Below, one piece after another: positions 1-8,165 of a stretch of DNA of 54,170 bases. The notes beneath the pieces were generated by a model. That model worked only from the letters and a program-made list of their open reading frames with translations, made no database searches and was not told the DNA's origin. The translations under genes and the position numbers were made by a program. This stretch comes from a bacterium (GTDB taxonomy: Bacteria > Actinomycetota > Acidimicrobiia > Spongiisociales > Spongiisociaceae), in assembly GCA_028821235.1 (NCBI GenBank), contig JAPPGV010000063.1, positions 1 through 54,170 on the forward strand. Direction: 5' to 3'. Positions within the stretch are counted from its first letter, which is position 1, and every line of letters begins with the position of its first letter.

Positions 1-70
1 TGGACGTAGCGTTCCTCAACCCTTTCGATTACCAATTGACCGGTTGACCTCGGTATCTAAGCGGTTGTGG

Positions 71-1399
71 TCATCCGCGGTCGGCTTCCAGGCGGAGGAC
101 TGAACCGGAGGCGGTGAGGACGTATACCTCTCCGGCGTGGTCCGTACCGAAGGCGACCACCTGCCCGGCGTTGCCGACCTGGTCGGTCCAGTCGTGCGGT
201 TCGTCGAAGGGTTCCTCTATCGGGAAGCTGCGCAGGTAGCCGCCGCAGTAGTCGGAGAACAGGTAGTGCCCGTACAGCTCGGGGATCTCCGCACCCCGGT
301 ACACCACTCCCCCGGTGATCGAGCAGGTCCCCGAGTCGGCGTGCGAGATTTCCAACACCGGGAGGGTCAGGCCCGAGGCATCGCAGTCCGAGGGGGGATC
401 GAAGCAGTGGAGCCCTTCGGTGATCGGCCAGCCGTAGTTCAACCCGCCGGCGGCGACCGGCGCCACCGAGACCTCCTCGAAGAGGTTCTGGCCCACGTCG
501 GCGATGACGATCAGGCCGGACGGATGGTCGATCACGAACCTCCACGGATTGCGAAGGCCGATCGACCACACATCCGGCGCGGGGAAGGGATTGCCGGGGG
601 CGGGAGACGCAATGCCGGGCACGGAGACATCGAACCGGAGCAGGGCGCCCAGGGGGGTCCGCTCGTTCTGGCCGTGGCCGAACTGGTCATTCGCCCCGCC
701 GCCGTCGCCGAGGCCCACGTAGAGGTAGCCGTCGGGGCCGAAGGCGATCGTCCCTCCGTTGTGGTTGGCGGCGGGTTGGGCAAGGCGGAACAGCACGGCC
801 CCCTCTGCGTCCACCGCACCGTCCGCAACCGTGTATTCCGCCAAGACCGTGTCCCCGTTAAGCGCCGAGTAGTGGACGAAGAGGCGGCCGGAATCCGGGT
901 AGTCGGGATGGAAGGCGAATCCCAGCAGGCCCTGCTCGCCCCGGTTGCGGACCCGATCGCTGATGTCGAGAAACGGCGCGCCGGCGAGCCCGCCGGCCCC
1001 GTACAGCCACACGCGGCCCTCCTTCGAGGCGATTGCCAGGAGGGAGGTTCCGGGCACCGGCGCCAGATCGATCGGGAACGGTAGGTTCGCCACCTCGCGA
1101 TAGGCGAGGGAACGGAGCGGCGGGAGGGTCGTGGTGGTCACAATCTCCGAAGCGGCCACCGTTGACGGAGGCGAGGTCGTAGTGGTCGGCTCGGGTACCT
1201 CCTCCGATATCCGCTCCGTGGTGTCTACTTCGGCCACCGCCACGGAGGTCGTAGTGCTTGCCAGAACGGGCGCCGCCGTGGTCGAGGTGGGGGTGGACGT
1301 CGTGGTGGTCGGCGCCGTGACCACATCGGGCTGCTCGGGCGCGCCGCAAGCCACCAGCGTCAACACGAGAACGATCGGTGCCGTGGCCCATCTGCGCAT
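71..1399 (-). CDS. PQQ-dependent sugar dehydrogenase-like lipoprotein
   Basis: 442 aa. The first 18 residues form a lipoprotein signal: a basic start, a hydrophobic stretch, then a lipobox ending LVAC (Cys18). A Thr/Ser/Pro-rich spacer of about 80 residues follows, then a six-bladed propeller of the soluble glucose/sorbosone dehydrogenase (GSDH) family. Family landmarks are the AANHNGG segment followed by DGYLYVGLGDGGG, the NPWRF segment, and the late SITGGVVYRG and FSDYCGG strands. Members oxidise aldose sugars with PQQ on the outer side of the membrane; the substrate is not predictable here. The gene is divergent from the MFS permease at 1485, so a sugar-linked pairing is possible but inferred. 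No PQQ synthesis genes lie in the window. Confidence 0.88.
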   Translation of the reverse strand: MRRWATAPIVLVLTLVACGAPEQPDVVTAPTTTTSTPTSTTAAPVLASTTTSVAVAEVDTTERISEEVPEPTTTTSPPSTVAASEIVTTTTLPPLRSLAYREVANLPFPIDLAPVPGTSLLAIASKEGRVWLYGAGGLAGAPFLDISDRVRNRGEQGLLGFAFHPDYPDSGRLFVHYSALNGDTVLAEYTVADGAVDAEGAVLFRLAQPAANHNGGTIAFGPDGYLYVGLGDGGGANDQFGHGQNERTPLGALLRFDVSVPGIASPAPGNPFPAPDVWSIGLRNPWRFVIDHPSGLIVIADVGQNLFEEVSVAPVAAGGLNYGWPITEGLHCFDPPSDCDASGLTLPVLEISHADSGTCSITGGVVYRGAEIPELYGHYLFSDYCGGYLRSFPIEEPFDEPHDWTDQVGNAGQVVAFGTDHAGEVYVLTASGSVLRLEADRG

Positions 1400-1484
1400 G
1401 CCGAGACAGTATCGCCCTGAGACAACTAGCGCCGGACCCGGCCGGTGCTACCGTCCGATAGTCCCCGATCCTGGATTCCGACGC

Positions 1485-2816
1485 TTGACCGAGCTGGTAC
1501 GAAACGACCGCAAGACCATCTTCGGTTGGGCCATGTACGACTGGGCCAACTCCGCCTTCATCACCACTCTCGGCGCGGTGGTCGCCCCGTTCTTCTCCTC
1601 GGTGATCGTGCCTGAAGGCGGGTGGAACGGCTGGTCGGCCGAGACCATCTGGGCGGCCGTGGTGTCCATCGGCTCCACGGTCCTGTTCCTGAGCATGCCG
1701 ATCCTCGGGGCGATCGCCGATTTCAACTCGGCCAAGCGCAGGTTCCTCCGCAACTGCGCCGTGGCGGGGGGAGTCCTGGCGCTGATGCTGCCCTTCGTGC
1801 CCGACGGCGCGGTTCCGTTGTTCCTCGTGATAGCCGTCACCGCCCACATCGGGTTCGTGGCGTCCAACGTCTTCTACGACGCGTTCCTGCCGGGCCTGAC
1901 CACCGACGACACCATCGACCGGGTGTCCTCCAAGGGCTACGCTTTCGGCTACGTGGGCGGTGGGCTCTATCTTGCGCTGGGTCTGGCCCTGATCCTGTCC
2001 AGCGGAGACGGCGGCTTCACGGGGCTGTCGACCAGCGGTGCCGCCCGCGTCGTGATCTTCGGCTCCGGATTGTGGTGGATGGGGTTCGCCGCCTACGCCC
2101 TGCGCCGCCTGCCGGAGGTGGGCGAGGCCTCCCCGTTGCCCTCCCGCTACCGCGGGATGCGACCCTGGCGGGCATATGCGGCTATCGGCTTCGGCAGGAC
2201 CATCGGCACGGCCAGGAAGCTGGTCGGGTACCCGCAACTGCTGCTGTTCGTGGTGGCCTTTCTCTTCTACAACGACGGTACCCAGACTGTGATCAACATC
2301 TCGGGGTCGTACGCATCCGAGACCCTGGATCTCGAACTCGCGGAGATCTCGACGGCTTTTCTCATCGTCCAGTTCGTCGCCTTCGGGGGGGCGCTCTTCT
2401 TCGGGATGCTTGCTGACCGGATCGGCGCGAAGCGGGCCATAATCTGGTCTCTGGTCGGCTGGTCCCTCATCGTCGTGGCGGCCTACTTCCTGCCCGCCGG
2501 AGAGGCCATGCCGTTCTACATCATCGCCTTGGTGGTCGGATGGGTGCTCGGGGGCGTGCAGGCGCTCAGCCGCAGCCTGTACGCGACGATGATTCCGGAG
2601 CAGGCCGCCGCCGAGTTCTTCGGCTTCTACAGCGTCTTCTCCAAGTTCTCGGCCATCTGGGGGCCGCTCGTGTTCAGCGTCGTGAGCCACAGGACCGGAT
2701 CCGGGCGCCCGGCCGTTCTCTCGATCGTCGCGTTCTTCGTGATCGGAGGCTTCCTGCTGGCGAAGGTGAACGTGGACGAGGCGCGGGCTTCAGCAAAGGA
2801 GTGGACCGCCGGTTGA
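1485..2816 (+). CDS. MFS transporter, UMF1/Atg22-like family
   Basis: About 443 aa from a TTG start. The N-terminal WAMYDWANSAF motif is the hallmark of the UMF1 (vacuole effluxer Atg22-like) branch of the major facilitator superfamily. In this branch it lies within the first 15-25 residues, which favours TTG 1485 over the upstream ATG at 1398; that start would also overlap the divergent gene. Around twelve hydrophobic segments can be traced, with the central loop near residues 205-230 and the RxGAKRA loop after TM8. The C-terminal GGVQALSRSLYATMIPEQAAAEFFGFY segment is also typical. The substrate is unknown; bacterial members are poorly characterised. No convincing Shine-Dalgarno precedes the TTG, so the start is moderately sure and the family call is strong. 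Confidence 0.85.
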   Translation: MTELVRNDRKTIFGWAMYDWANSAFITTLGAVVAPFFSSVIVPEGGWNGWSAETIWAAVVSIGSTVLFLSMPILGAIADFNSAKRRFLRNCAVAGGVLALMLPFVPDGAVPLFLVIAVTAHIGFVASNVFYDAFLPGLTTDDTIDRVSSKGYAFGYVGGGLYLALGLALILSSGDGGFTGLSTSGAARVVIFGSGLWWMGFAAYALRRLPEVGEASPLPSRYRGMRPWRAYAAIGFGRTIGTARKLVGYPQLLLFVVAFLFYNDGTQTVINISGSYASETLDLELAEISTAFLIVQFVAFGGALFFGMLADRIGAKRAIIWSLVGWSLIVVAAYFLPAGEAMPFYIIALVVGWVLGGVQALSRSLYATMIPEQAAAEFFGFYSVFSKFSAIWGPLVFSVVSHRTGSGRPAVLSIVAFFVIGGFLLAKVNVDEARASAKEWTAG

Positions 2817-2900
2817 GACGGGTCGGATGGTCGGGCGGGTTACCGGGCAGCGGCCATGCCGGACAGCGCCACTACCATGCCCGAGTCTCGGGAGGTAAAG

Positions 2901-3464
2901 ATGAAGATCACGCAAGAGTTCCAGGTGGCCGGCGCTCCCGCCAACGTGTTCGGCTTTTTCCAGGACGTGGCATCGGTGGCCCAATGCATGCCGGGCGCGG
3001 AGCTCACCGACGACCACGGCGACGGCAGCTACACCGGATCGGTCTCGGTCCGGCTCGGCCCGATGACGGCTCGGTTCGAGGGCCGGGCCACCATCACGTC
3101 CGACCCGGAGACGATGACCGGCAACATCGTCGGCAAGGGTGTGGATAGGCGGGGCGGTTCGCGAGGCAACGTGACGGTGGACTACGCGCTGGCGGCCTCG
3201 GATGGAGGCACCACGGTGGCCGTCGATGCCGACATCACCATTTCCGGCACGGCGGCGCAGTTCGGCCGTACCGGGCTCCTGAACCAGCTCACGCAGCGCC
3301 TGATCCAGCAGTTCGTGGACTGCCTGGAGGCGAAGCTCGGGGCGGAGGACCCCGAGGATGCCGCCGCTATCGAAGCCGGAGAGGTGAAAGGCGTTTCCCT
3401 GGTCGCCTCCACGGTGGGCTCCAGTGTGGCGAAGGGCGCCAAGAAACTGCTCGGACGCGATTAG
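2901..3464 (+). CDS. CoxG-like SRPBCC family protein
   Basis: 187 aa. A GGAGG at 2891-2895, five bases before ATG 2901, fixes the start; an in-frame ATG at 2856 lacks a good site. Residues 1-145 match the carbon monoxide dehydrogenase subunit G (CoxG) branch of the SRPBCC/START-like fold: an N-terminal strand ending in FFQDVASVAQCMPG, a GSVSVRLGPM strand pair, a GKGVDRRGGSRG turn and a C-terminal helix (QLTQRLIQQFVDCLEAKLG). The remaining ~40 residues are an Ala/Val-rich tail that could associate with the membrane. CoxG-like proteins recruit or assemble molybdenum hydroxylases at the membrane. A xanthine-dehydrogenase-type operon lies about 5 kb away on the other strand, but a functional link is only inferred. 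Confidence 0.85.
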   Translation: MKITQEFQVAGAPANVFGFFQDVASVAQCMPGAELTDDHGDGSYTGSVSVRLGPMTARFEGRATITSDPETMTGNIVGKGVDRRGGSRGNVTVDYALAASDGGTTVAVDADITISGTAAQFGRTGLLNQLTQRLIQQFVDCLEAKLGAEDPEDAAAIEAGEVKGVSLVASTVGSSVAKGAKKLLGRD

Positions 3465-3476
3465 TTACTATTTGTC

Positions 3477-3510
3477 AGTTGCTAGTTAGTAGTGTTACAA
3501 ACTAGCAACT
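3477..3510. terminator. Bidirectional hairpin between convergent genes
   Basis: Perfect 11-bp inverted repeat: AGTTGCTAGTT at 3477-3487 and AACTAGCAACT at 3500-3510, with a 12-nt loop. It lies between the stop of the CoxG-like gene (3464) and the stop of serC, whose TAG (3509-3511) it partly covers. The region is conspicuously AT-rich against GC-rich neighbours. The position and symmetry fit a terminator serving both strands, although neither side ends in a long T tract. Confidence 0.7.
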
Positions 3511-4630
3511 AATTGAGGCTCGCTTCGATCACATACTCCAGGCAGGCGATGAACGCCTCCATATCCGAGCGGGGTATGGAGGGCCAGAGCCCGATACGGA
3601 GATGGTTTCCGTCCTTGTGATAGGGCTCCGTGTCCACGATCCCGTTGGCCCGCAGGGTGGCGGCCAGATGGGCCCAGGACAACGGCCGGTGGAAGTCGAT
3701 GGTGGCGCCGACCTGCGAGCGCATGCTCGGCTCCGGCACGAACGGCTCCGCCATCGGGTGTTTCTCGGCCCATCCGTAGAGCAACGCGGCGTTGGCGGCA
3801 CACCTCTCGGAGGACCAGGCCAGGCCGCCCTGCGCGTTCATCCACTCCACGGTGTCGGCCAGCATGAAGATCGTGCCGAGAGCGGGGGTGTTGTAGGTCT
3901 GGTCCTTGACCGACTGTGACACCGCAGACGACAGCGACAGGAACGGGGGAATCCACCGGCCCGATCCCGCGATCCTCTCGATCCTCTCCAGCGCTCTCGG
4001 CGAACACAGGGCTAAGTACAGCCCGCCGTCCGCTCCGAAGGCCTTCTGCGGCGAGAAGAAGTAGACGTCGAACTGCCTGGGGTCGACCTGCGTCGCCCCG
4101 GCCGCGGACGTGGCATCCACCACGGTCAGGCCGTCCGCCTCCACCCGCCGGACGGGCATGGTGACCCCGGTGGAGGTCTCGTTGTGGGTTAGGGCATAGA
4201 GATCGATGCGGTCCGATGGAGACGGCATGGGATGCGTACCGCGCGGCGACTCGATCACGTCGGGCTCTTCAAGGTGGGGGGCGCCGGAAACCACTCCGAC
4301 GAACTTCGAGGAGAACGCTCCGAACTTGAGGTGCTGGCTGGCCCGTTCGATCAGGCCGAAGGCGGCAGCGTCCCAGAAACCGGAGGCGCCGCCGTTGCCG
4401 AGCACCACCTCGTAGCCGTCGGGCAGGTCGAACAGTTCGGTGAGCCCGGACCGGACCCGCCCGACCATATGCCGCACCGTGAGCTGGCGGTGCGAGGTGC
4501 CCATGTAGGACGAGCCCGATTCCGCGAGGCGGTCCAACGTGCTCTGGCGCACCCTGGTGGGGCCGCATCCGAACCGGCCGTCGGCGGGCAGCAGATGGCG
4601 CGGGATACGGATCGAGGTGTCTTCTTGCAT
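3509..4630 (-). CDS. serC: Phosphoserine aminotransferase (actinobacterial type)
   Basis: 373 aa, the usual length of the mycobacterial/actinobacterial SerC branch. The enzyme converts 3-phosphohydroxypyruvate and glutamate to phosphoserine and 2-oxoglutarate in serine synthesis, and works in pyridoxine synthesis in some bacteria. The N-terminal [14 protein letters not shown] and GTSHRQ segments carry phosphate-binding residues. HNETSTG lies at about 149-155, the PLP-ring aspartate at about 172 (VVDATSAAG), and the Schiff-base lysine at 196 in FFSPQKAFG. The C-terminal [11 protein letters not shown] motif is also typical. It is divergent from the aminotransferase at 4672 with only about 41 bp between start codons, so the two probably share a compact control region. 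Confidence 0.93.
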   Translation of the reverse strand: MQEDTSIRIPRHLLPADGRFGCGPTRVRQSTLDRLAESGSSYMGTSHRQLTVRHMVGRVRSGLTELFDLPDGYEVVLGNGGASGFWDAAAFGLIERASQHLKFGAFSSKFVGVVSGAPHLEEPDVIESPRGTHPMPSPSDRIDLYALTHNETSTGVTMPVRRVEADGLTVVDATSAAGATQVDPRQFDVYFFSPQKAFGADGGLYLALCSPRALERIERIAGSGRWIPPFLSLSSAVSQSVKDQTYNTPALGTIFMLADTVEWMNAQGGLAWSSERCAANAALLYGWAEKHPMAEPFVPEPSMRSQVGATIDFHRPLSWAHLAATLRANGIVDTEPYHKDGNHLRIGLWPSIPRSDMEAFIACLEYVIEASLN

Positions 4631-4671
4631 GTCTATCGTTCCCTCTCCAGGACCCCGATGCGGAGAACGTG

Positions 4672-5868
4672 ATGTCAGGATTATCGCAGCGAATCGAATC
4701 CATGGCCGAATCGGCCACGATGGCGATCACCGCCAAGGCGAGGGCCTTGCGGGCCGCCGGTCACGACGTGATCGGCTACGGCGCGGGCGAGCCGGACTTC
4801 CCCACCCCCGAACCGATCGTGGCGGCCGCCAGAGCCGCTGCCGCCGACGTTGCCATGCACAAGTACACCCCGGCGCCCGGCCTCCCGGAACTGCGGGAGG
4901 CTGTTGCCGACAAGACCCTGCGGGACTCGGGCTACGAGGTGGCGCCGTCGCAGGTGATCGTCACCAACGGGGGCAAGCAGGGCGTCTACACGGGGATCCA
5001 CTGCCTGGTCGATCCCGGTGACGAGGTGCTGCTGCCGGCGCCCTTCTGGGTCACCTACCCGGCGGTGGTGGAACTGGCCGGCGGGGTAACCATCCCCATC
5101 GACACCGATGAGACCAGCGGGTTCAAGGTGACAGTGGACCAACTGGAGGCCGCTTACACCCCCCGGACCAAGCTGCTGATCTTCGTCTCCCCCTCTAATC
5201 CGACCGGTGCGGTGTACAGCGCCGCGGAAGTAGCGGAGATCGGCCGTTGGGCGGTGGATCGCGGGGTGTGGGTGCTGACCGACGAGATCTACGAACACCT
5301 CGTGTACGGGGACGCCTCGTTCGCGTCGCTGCCGGTGGAGGTCCCGGAACTGGCCGAACGTTGCGTGATCGTCAACGGGGTGGCGAAGACCTACGCCATG
5401 ACCGGCTGGAGGGTCGGCTGGATGGTCGCTCCGGACCACGTGATCAGAGGGGCGACCAAGCTGCAGGGCCACCTGACGTCCAACGTCGGCAACATCGCGC
5501 AGGCCGGCGCCGTCGCGGCCGTGTCCGGCCCCCTCGACGACGTCCACATGATGCGGGAGGCCTTCGATCGGCGCCGGAAGATCATGCACCGGATGCTCAA
5601 CGAGACCCGGGGCATCGAATGCATCGAACCCGAAGGGGCCTTCTACTGCTTCGCCTCTGTTCGCGGAGCACTCGGCCGCCGCGTCGGCGACGCCCGCCCC
5701 GCCACCTCCCTGGAACTCGCCGACGTCTGCATAGACCAGGCCGGAGTCGCCTTCGTTCCGGGCGAGGCATTCGGGGCACCCGGGTACGCCCGCTTCTCCT
5801 ACGCCCTAGGCGACGATGACCTGGTAACCGGTCTGTCCAGGCTCCAAGACCTCCTGGGAACCGCCTGA
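4672..5868 (+). CDS. aspC: Class I aspartate/prephenate-type aminotransferase
   Basis: 398 aa from ATG 4672; a GTG directly upstream at 4669 is the alternative, and a GGAG at 4662-4665 suits either. It is a fold-type I PLP enzyme: [11 protein letters not shown] near residue 40, [17 protein letters not shown], the substrate-side SPSNPTGAV, the PLP aspartate and tyrosine in [11 protein letters not shown], and the catalytic lysine at about 239 in [16 protein letters not shown]. The final arginine segment (GYARFSYA) binds the substrate carboxylate. Sequences of this type transaminate aspartate and often prephenate, linking central nitrogen metabolism to aromatic amino acids. The symbol is given by family; specificity towards prephenate was not established. 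Confidence 0.88.
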   Translation: MSGLSQRIESMAESATMAITAKARALRAAGHDVIGYGAGEPDFPTPEPIVAAARAAAADVAMHKYTPAPGLPELREAVADKTLRDSGYEVAPSQVIVTNGGKQGVYTGIHCLVDPGDEVLLPAPFWVTYPAVVELAGGVTIPIDTDETSGFKVTVDQLEAAYTPRTKLLIFVSPSNPTGAVYSAAEVAEIGRWAVDRGVWVLTDEIYEHLVYGDASFASLPVEVPELAERCVIVNGVAKTYAMTGWRVGWMVAPDHVIRGATKLQGHLTSNVGNIAQAGAVAAVSGPLDDVHMMREAFDRRRKIMHRMLNETRGIECIEPEGAFYCFASVRGALGRRVGDARPATSLELADVCIDQAGVAFVPGEAFGAPGYARFSYALGDDDLVTGLSRLQDLLGTA

Positions 5869-5887
5869 CAGAAACCGCAGTGTCGAT

Positions 5888-5929
5888 TTACTCAATACTT
5901 TGAGTAAAATTACTCAGTATGTTGAGTAA
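5888..5929. promoter_or_regulatory. Tandem palindromes upstream of the DUF4143 ATPase
   Basis: Two 20-bp near-palindromes lie head to tail: TTACTCAATACTTTGAGTAA (5888-5907) and TTACTCAGTATGTTGAGTAA (5910-5929). The outer arms TTACTCA/TGAGTAA are perfect in both, and the copies are offset by exactly 22 bp, about two helical turns. They end 45 bp before the ATG of the ATPase at 5975 and are AT-rich in a GC-rich setting. The layout is that of a dimeric repressor site with cooperative binding, plausibly autoregulatory. No regulator gene is adjacent. Confidence 0.65.
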
Positions 5930-5974
5930 TTCGTTAGACTGGGTCCGTTTCTCCGGCAAGAGCTAGGCCATCTC

Positions 5975-7186
5975 ATGTTTCCGGATCCTGTGTCCGCTGG
6001 CTTCGTAAGGCCCCAAGCCGACGAGCTCACGCGCAGGTTGTCCGAACCGCGCCGGTTCATCCAGGTGGTTACCGGACCTCGACAGGTCGGTAAGACCACC
6101 ATGGTGCTCCAGGCGACCGAGCGGTCCGGGCTCCCGACGCACTACGCGACCGCTGATCTCCCGACAGCACATCCGGAGCGTTGGATCGAACAGCAGTGGG
6201 AGGCAGCCCGTCTGCTGGTTGATCGGGCCGATCGGGACGGGGCGGTACTCGTCCTGGACGAGATACAGAAGGTCCCAGGGTGGTCCGAGGTGGTCAAGTA
6301 CCTGTGGGATGAGGACACCCGCCTGGCCAGACCCCTGAAGGTTGTCATCCTCGGCTCTGCCCCACTGCTGGTCCGGCGAGGCCTCGGCGAGAGCCTGGCC
6401 GGTCGGTTCGAATCGATACGGGCACCCCACTGGAGCTTCGACGAGATGCGTACTGCCTTCGGCTGGGATGTCGAACAGTACATCTTCTACGGGGCATATC
6501 CGGGGGCTGCCTCGCTAGTGCAGCAACCGGATCGTTGGGCTCGCTACATCCGAGATTCGCTCATAGAACCCGTTCTGTCGCGGGACATCTTGCTGCTCTC
6601 CCGTGTGGACAAACCAGCCCTTCTGAGACAGGTGTTCAACCTCGGATGTGCCTACTCGGGTCAGATCCTCTCTTACACGAAGATGCTCGGGCAACTCCAG
6701 GATGCCGGCAACACCACGACCATCGCCCACTACCTCGACCTGTTGGGCGGAGCCGGGCTCGTGATCGGTCTCCGGAAGTACTCGGGCGGAGTAGTGCGGC
6801 GCCGGTCATCCAGCCCCAAGCTACAGGTCCTCAACACGGCTCTTATCGCCGCCCTGTCCGGCTCGGGCTTTGACGAGGCTCGTCAACGTCCGGATTTCTG
6901 GGGCCGGGTGGTGGAGTCGGCAATCGGCGCCCACCTGGCGAACGCCGCCTCGGCGGGCCTCTGCGAGGTCTACTACTGGAGGGATCGCAACCGCGAGGTC
7001 GACTTCGTCGTCCGATCCGGCGACCGGCTGGTAGCCATCGAGGTCAAGAGCGGTCGCGCGCCCCGAGCCCAGCCGGGGATCGACGCCTTCTCCGATGCCC
7101 ACCGACCATCCCGAACTCTGCTAGTCGGCGGCGGGGGAATCGACATCGGATGGTTCCTGTCGACACCCATCACTGAGTGGTTGTGA
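5975..7186 (+). CDS. AAA ATPase with DUF4143 domain
   Basis: 403 aa. Walker A is GPRQVGKTT at residues 34-42 and Walker B is VLVLDEIQ at about 90-97, followed by sensor-type segments (VVILGSAP). The C-terminal half is DUF4143. It contains the restriction-endonuclease-like signature REVDFV(V)RSGDRLVAIEVKSG at about 339-360, with the D and ExK spacing of a PD-(D/E)XK core. Such proteins are common in accessory regions; their biological role is largely unresolved, and suggestions include defence or stress functions. The gene stands alone between the aminotransferase and a convergent gene. Two tandem palindromes (5888-5929) immediately upstream suggest tight regulation. The family call is strong; function is unknown. 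Confidence 0.88.
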   Translation: MFPDPVSAGFVRPQADELTRRLSEPRRFIQVVTGPRQVGKTTMVLQATERSGLPTHYATADLPTAHPERWIEQQWEAARLLVDRADRDGAVLVLDEIQKVPGWSEVVKYLWDEDTRLARPLKVVILGSAPLLVRRGLGESLAGRFESIRAPHWSFDEMRTAFGWDVEQYIFYGAYPGAASLVQQPDRWARYIRDSLIEPVLSRDILLLSRVDKPALLRQVFNLGCAYSGQILSYTKMLGQLQDAGNTTTIAHYLDLLGGAGLVIGLRKYSGGVVRRRSSSPKLQVLNTALIAALSGSGFDEARQRPDFWGRVVESAIGAHLANAASAGLCEVYYWRDRNREVDFVVRSGDRLVAIEVKSGRAPRAQPGIDAFSDAHRPSRTLLVGGGGIDIGWFLSTPITEWL

Positions 7187-7388
7187 TCTCACCAGCGAAC
7201 AGAACGACGGGCGCCGATGGTCGCACCCACTGCCCACAAGCCGTGTATCTGCGCGGTCCGGGCTCCATGAGACGACTCGAGACGATTCAATATGACATAA
7301 CCAAAACAGTCAGATCCTCATTTGTGTGATTGACTCATAAGTGGACCTGAGCGTTCCAGTCGACACTGTCGGGCGGGTCGGTAGCCCG

Positions 7389-8000
7389 TCAGTTGAGGTA
7401 GTCACAGACGTGGTCGGCGAAGGTTGTGGTCGCTTCGACCATCCGCCCCGCCTCGGCCCAGTCCCATTCGCTTCCCCCGGTGTGGAGGCTGTTATCAAAC
7501 TCCAAGGTGCCTAACAGGTCGAGAAGAGCAAAGCAGACGTAAAGGCGGGCCTGGGTTGATCCCGGGGTTGCTGAGGCTATATCGAGAGCGTTTGACACCC
7601 GCACTATGGCCTCTAGCACCGGGAGCGATGGCGGTTCCTCTGGCCAGGCATTCACCCAGCGGGCTTCCTCCCACAGATCGATCGCTACCGGAACAGTGGT
7701 GGGTGGGACGGTTGAGGTAGTGGTGGCCGGTCCCTCATTCGCCATAGTTGTCGTTGTGGCGGCTCGGGTTGTGGTTGAGGTGGTGGTGGGCTGGGGTCTA
7801 GTGGTGCTAGTTGTGGCGGTAGGTATGCAGCGCCCTAGCACTTCTCCAACCATGTCGTCCGGCCCGCATACCGGCAGAGTGGTAGTGGTCGGCGTCGGGA
7901 TGTTCTCGGAGATCAGATAGCCAGCGGCTACCCCGACGATCAGAACCAGAAGGATCGTGACGGCGGTAACAATCTTACGGATGAGTTCGTCCCTCGACAC
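7389..8000 (-). CDS. Membrane-anchored protein with Thr-rich linker
   Basis: 203 aa, no recognised family. A short basic N-terminus precedes one hydrophobic helix (residues about 9-30, ending VAAGYLI). A Thr/Pro-rich stalk of about 80 residues with TTTTT and TTTS runs follows, then a compact alpha-helical C-terminal domain of about 90 residues rich in Trp, Ala and Leu (ARWVNAWPEE, LYVCFALLDLLG, EWDWAEAGRMVE). The layout is a single-pass anchor holding a small domain on the outer face. It begins 33 nt after the stop of the coiled-coil microprotein at 8034-8165 on the same strand, so the two are probably co-transcribed at the end of the xanthine-dehydrogenase-like operon. Function unknown. Confidence 0.7.
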   Translation of the reverse strand: MSRDELIRKIVTAVTILLVLIVGVAAGYLISENIPTPTTTTLPVCGPDDMVGEVLGRCIPTATTSTTRPQPTTTSTTTRAATTTTMANEGPATTTSTVPPTTVPVAIDLWEEARWVNAWPEEPPSLPVLEAIVRVSNALDIASATPGSTQARLYVCFALLDLLGTLEFDNSLHTGGSEWDWAEAGRMVEATTTFADHVCDYLN

Positions 8001-8033
8001 CTTGTCTATACCGTGCTCGTAGATGGCGGGGGG

Positions 8034-8165
8034 CTAGCCCGCTTGTTCTAGACCCGACACTCGGTCGGTTAGAGCTTCCCTGTCCGCCATAAGGCCGGTG
8101 ACGTTTCCTATCAGAGTAGTAACACTCTTCTCCATCTTTCCCATCCGGCGCTCTACCTTATCCAT
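8034..8165 (-). CDS. Coiled-coil microprotein coupled to xdh stop
   Basis: 43 codons from ATG 8165 to TAG 8034-8036. The peptide starts MDKVERRMGKMEKSVTTLIG and ends SGLEQAG; hydrophobic residues recur at heptad-like spacing (V, M, M, V, L, I, V, L), giving an amphipathic helix likely to form a short coiled coil. The ATG overlaps the stop codon of the Moco subunit by 8 nt (ATGGATAA), an arrangement typical of translational coupling. The frame stays open upstream to about 8217, so a TTG at 8174 could also start it. It resembles short dimerising partner helices, but no family is recognised. Whether it belongs with the hydroxylase or the downstream membrane protein is open. Confidence 0.5.
   Translation of the reverse strand: MDKVERRMGKMEKSVTTLIGNVTGLMADREALTDRVSGLEQAG

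Noticed and set aside
858-2690. 610-codon minus-strand frame across the dehydrogenase and MFS genes
   Set aside because: It overlaps two recognisable genes in other frames and its translation is compositionally biased (Arg, Gly, His, Asp) with no domain.
6400-6425. GGTTCGAATC resembling a tRNA T-loop
   Set aside because: It lies inside the DUF4143 coding frame, with no acceptor stem, D-arm or anticodon arm around it.
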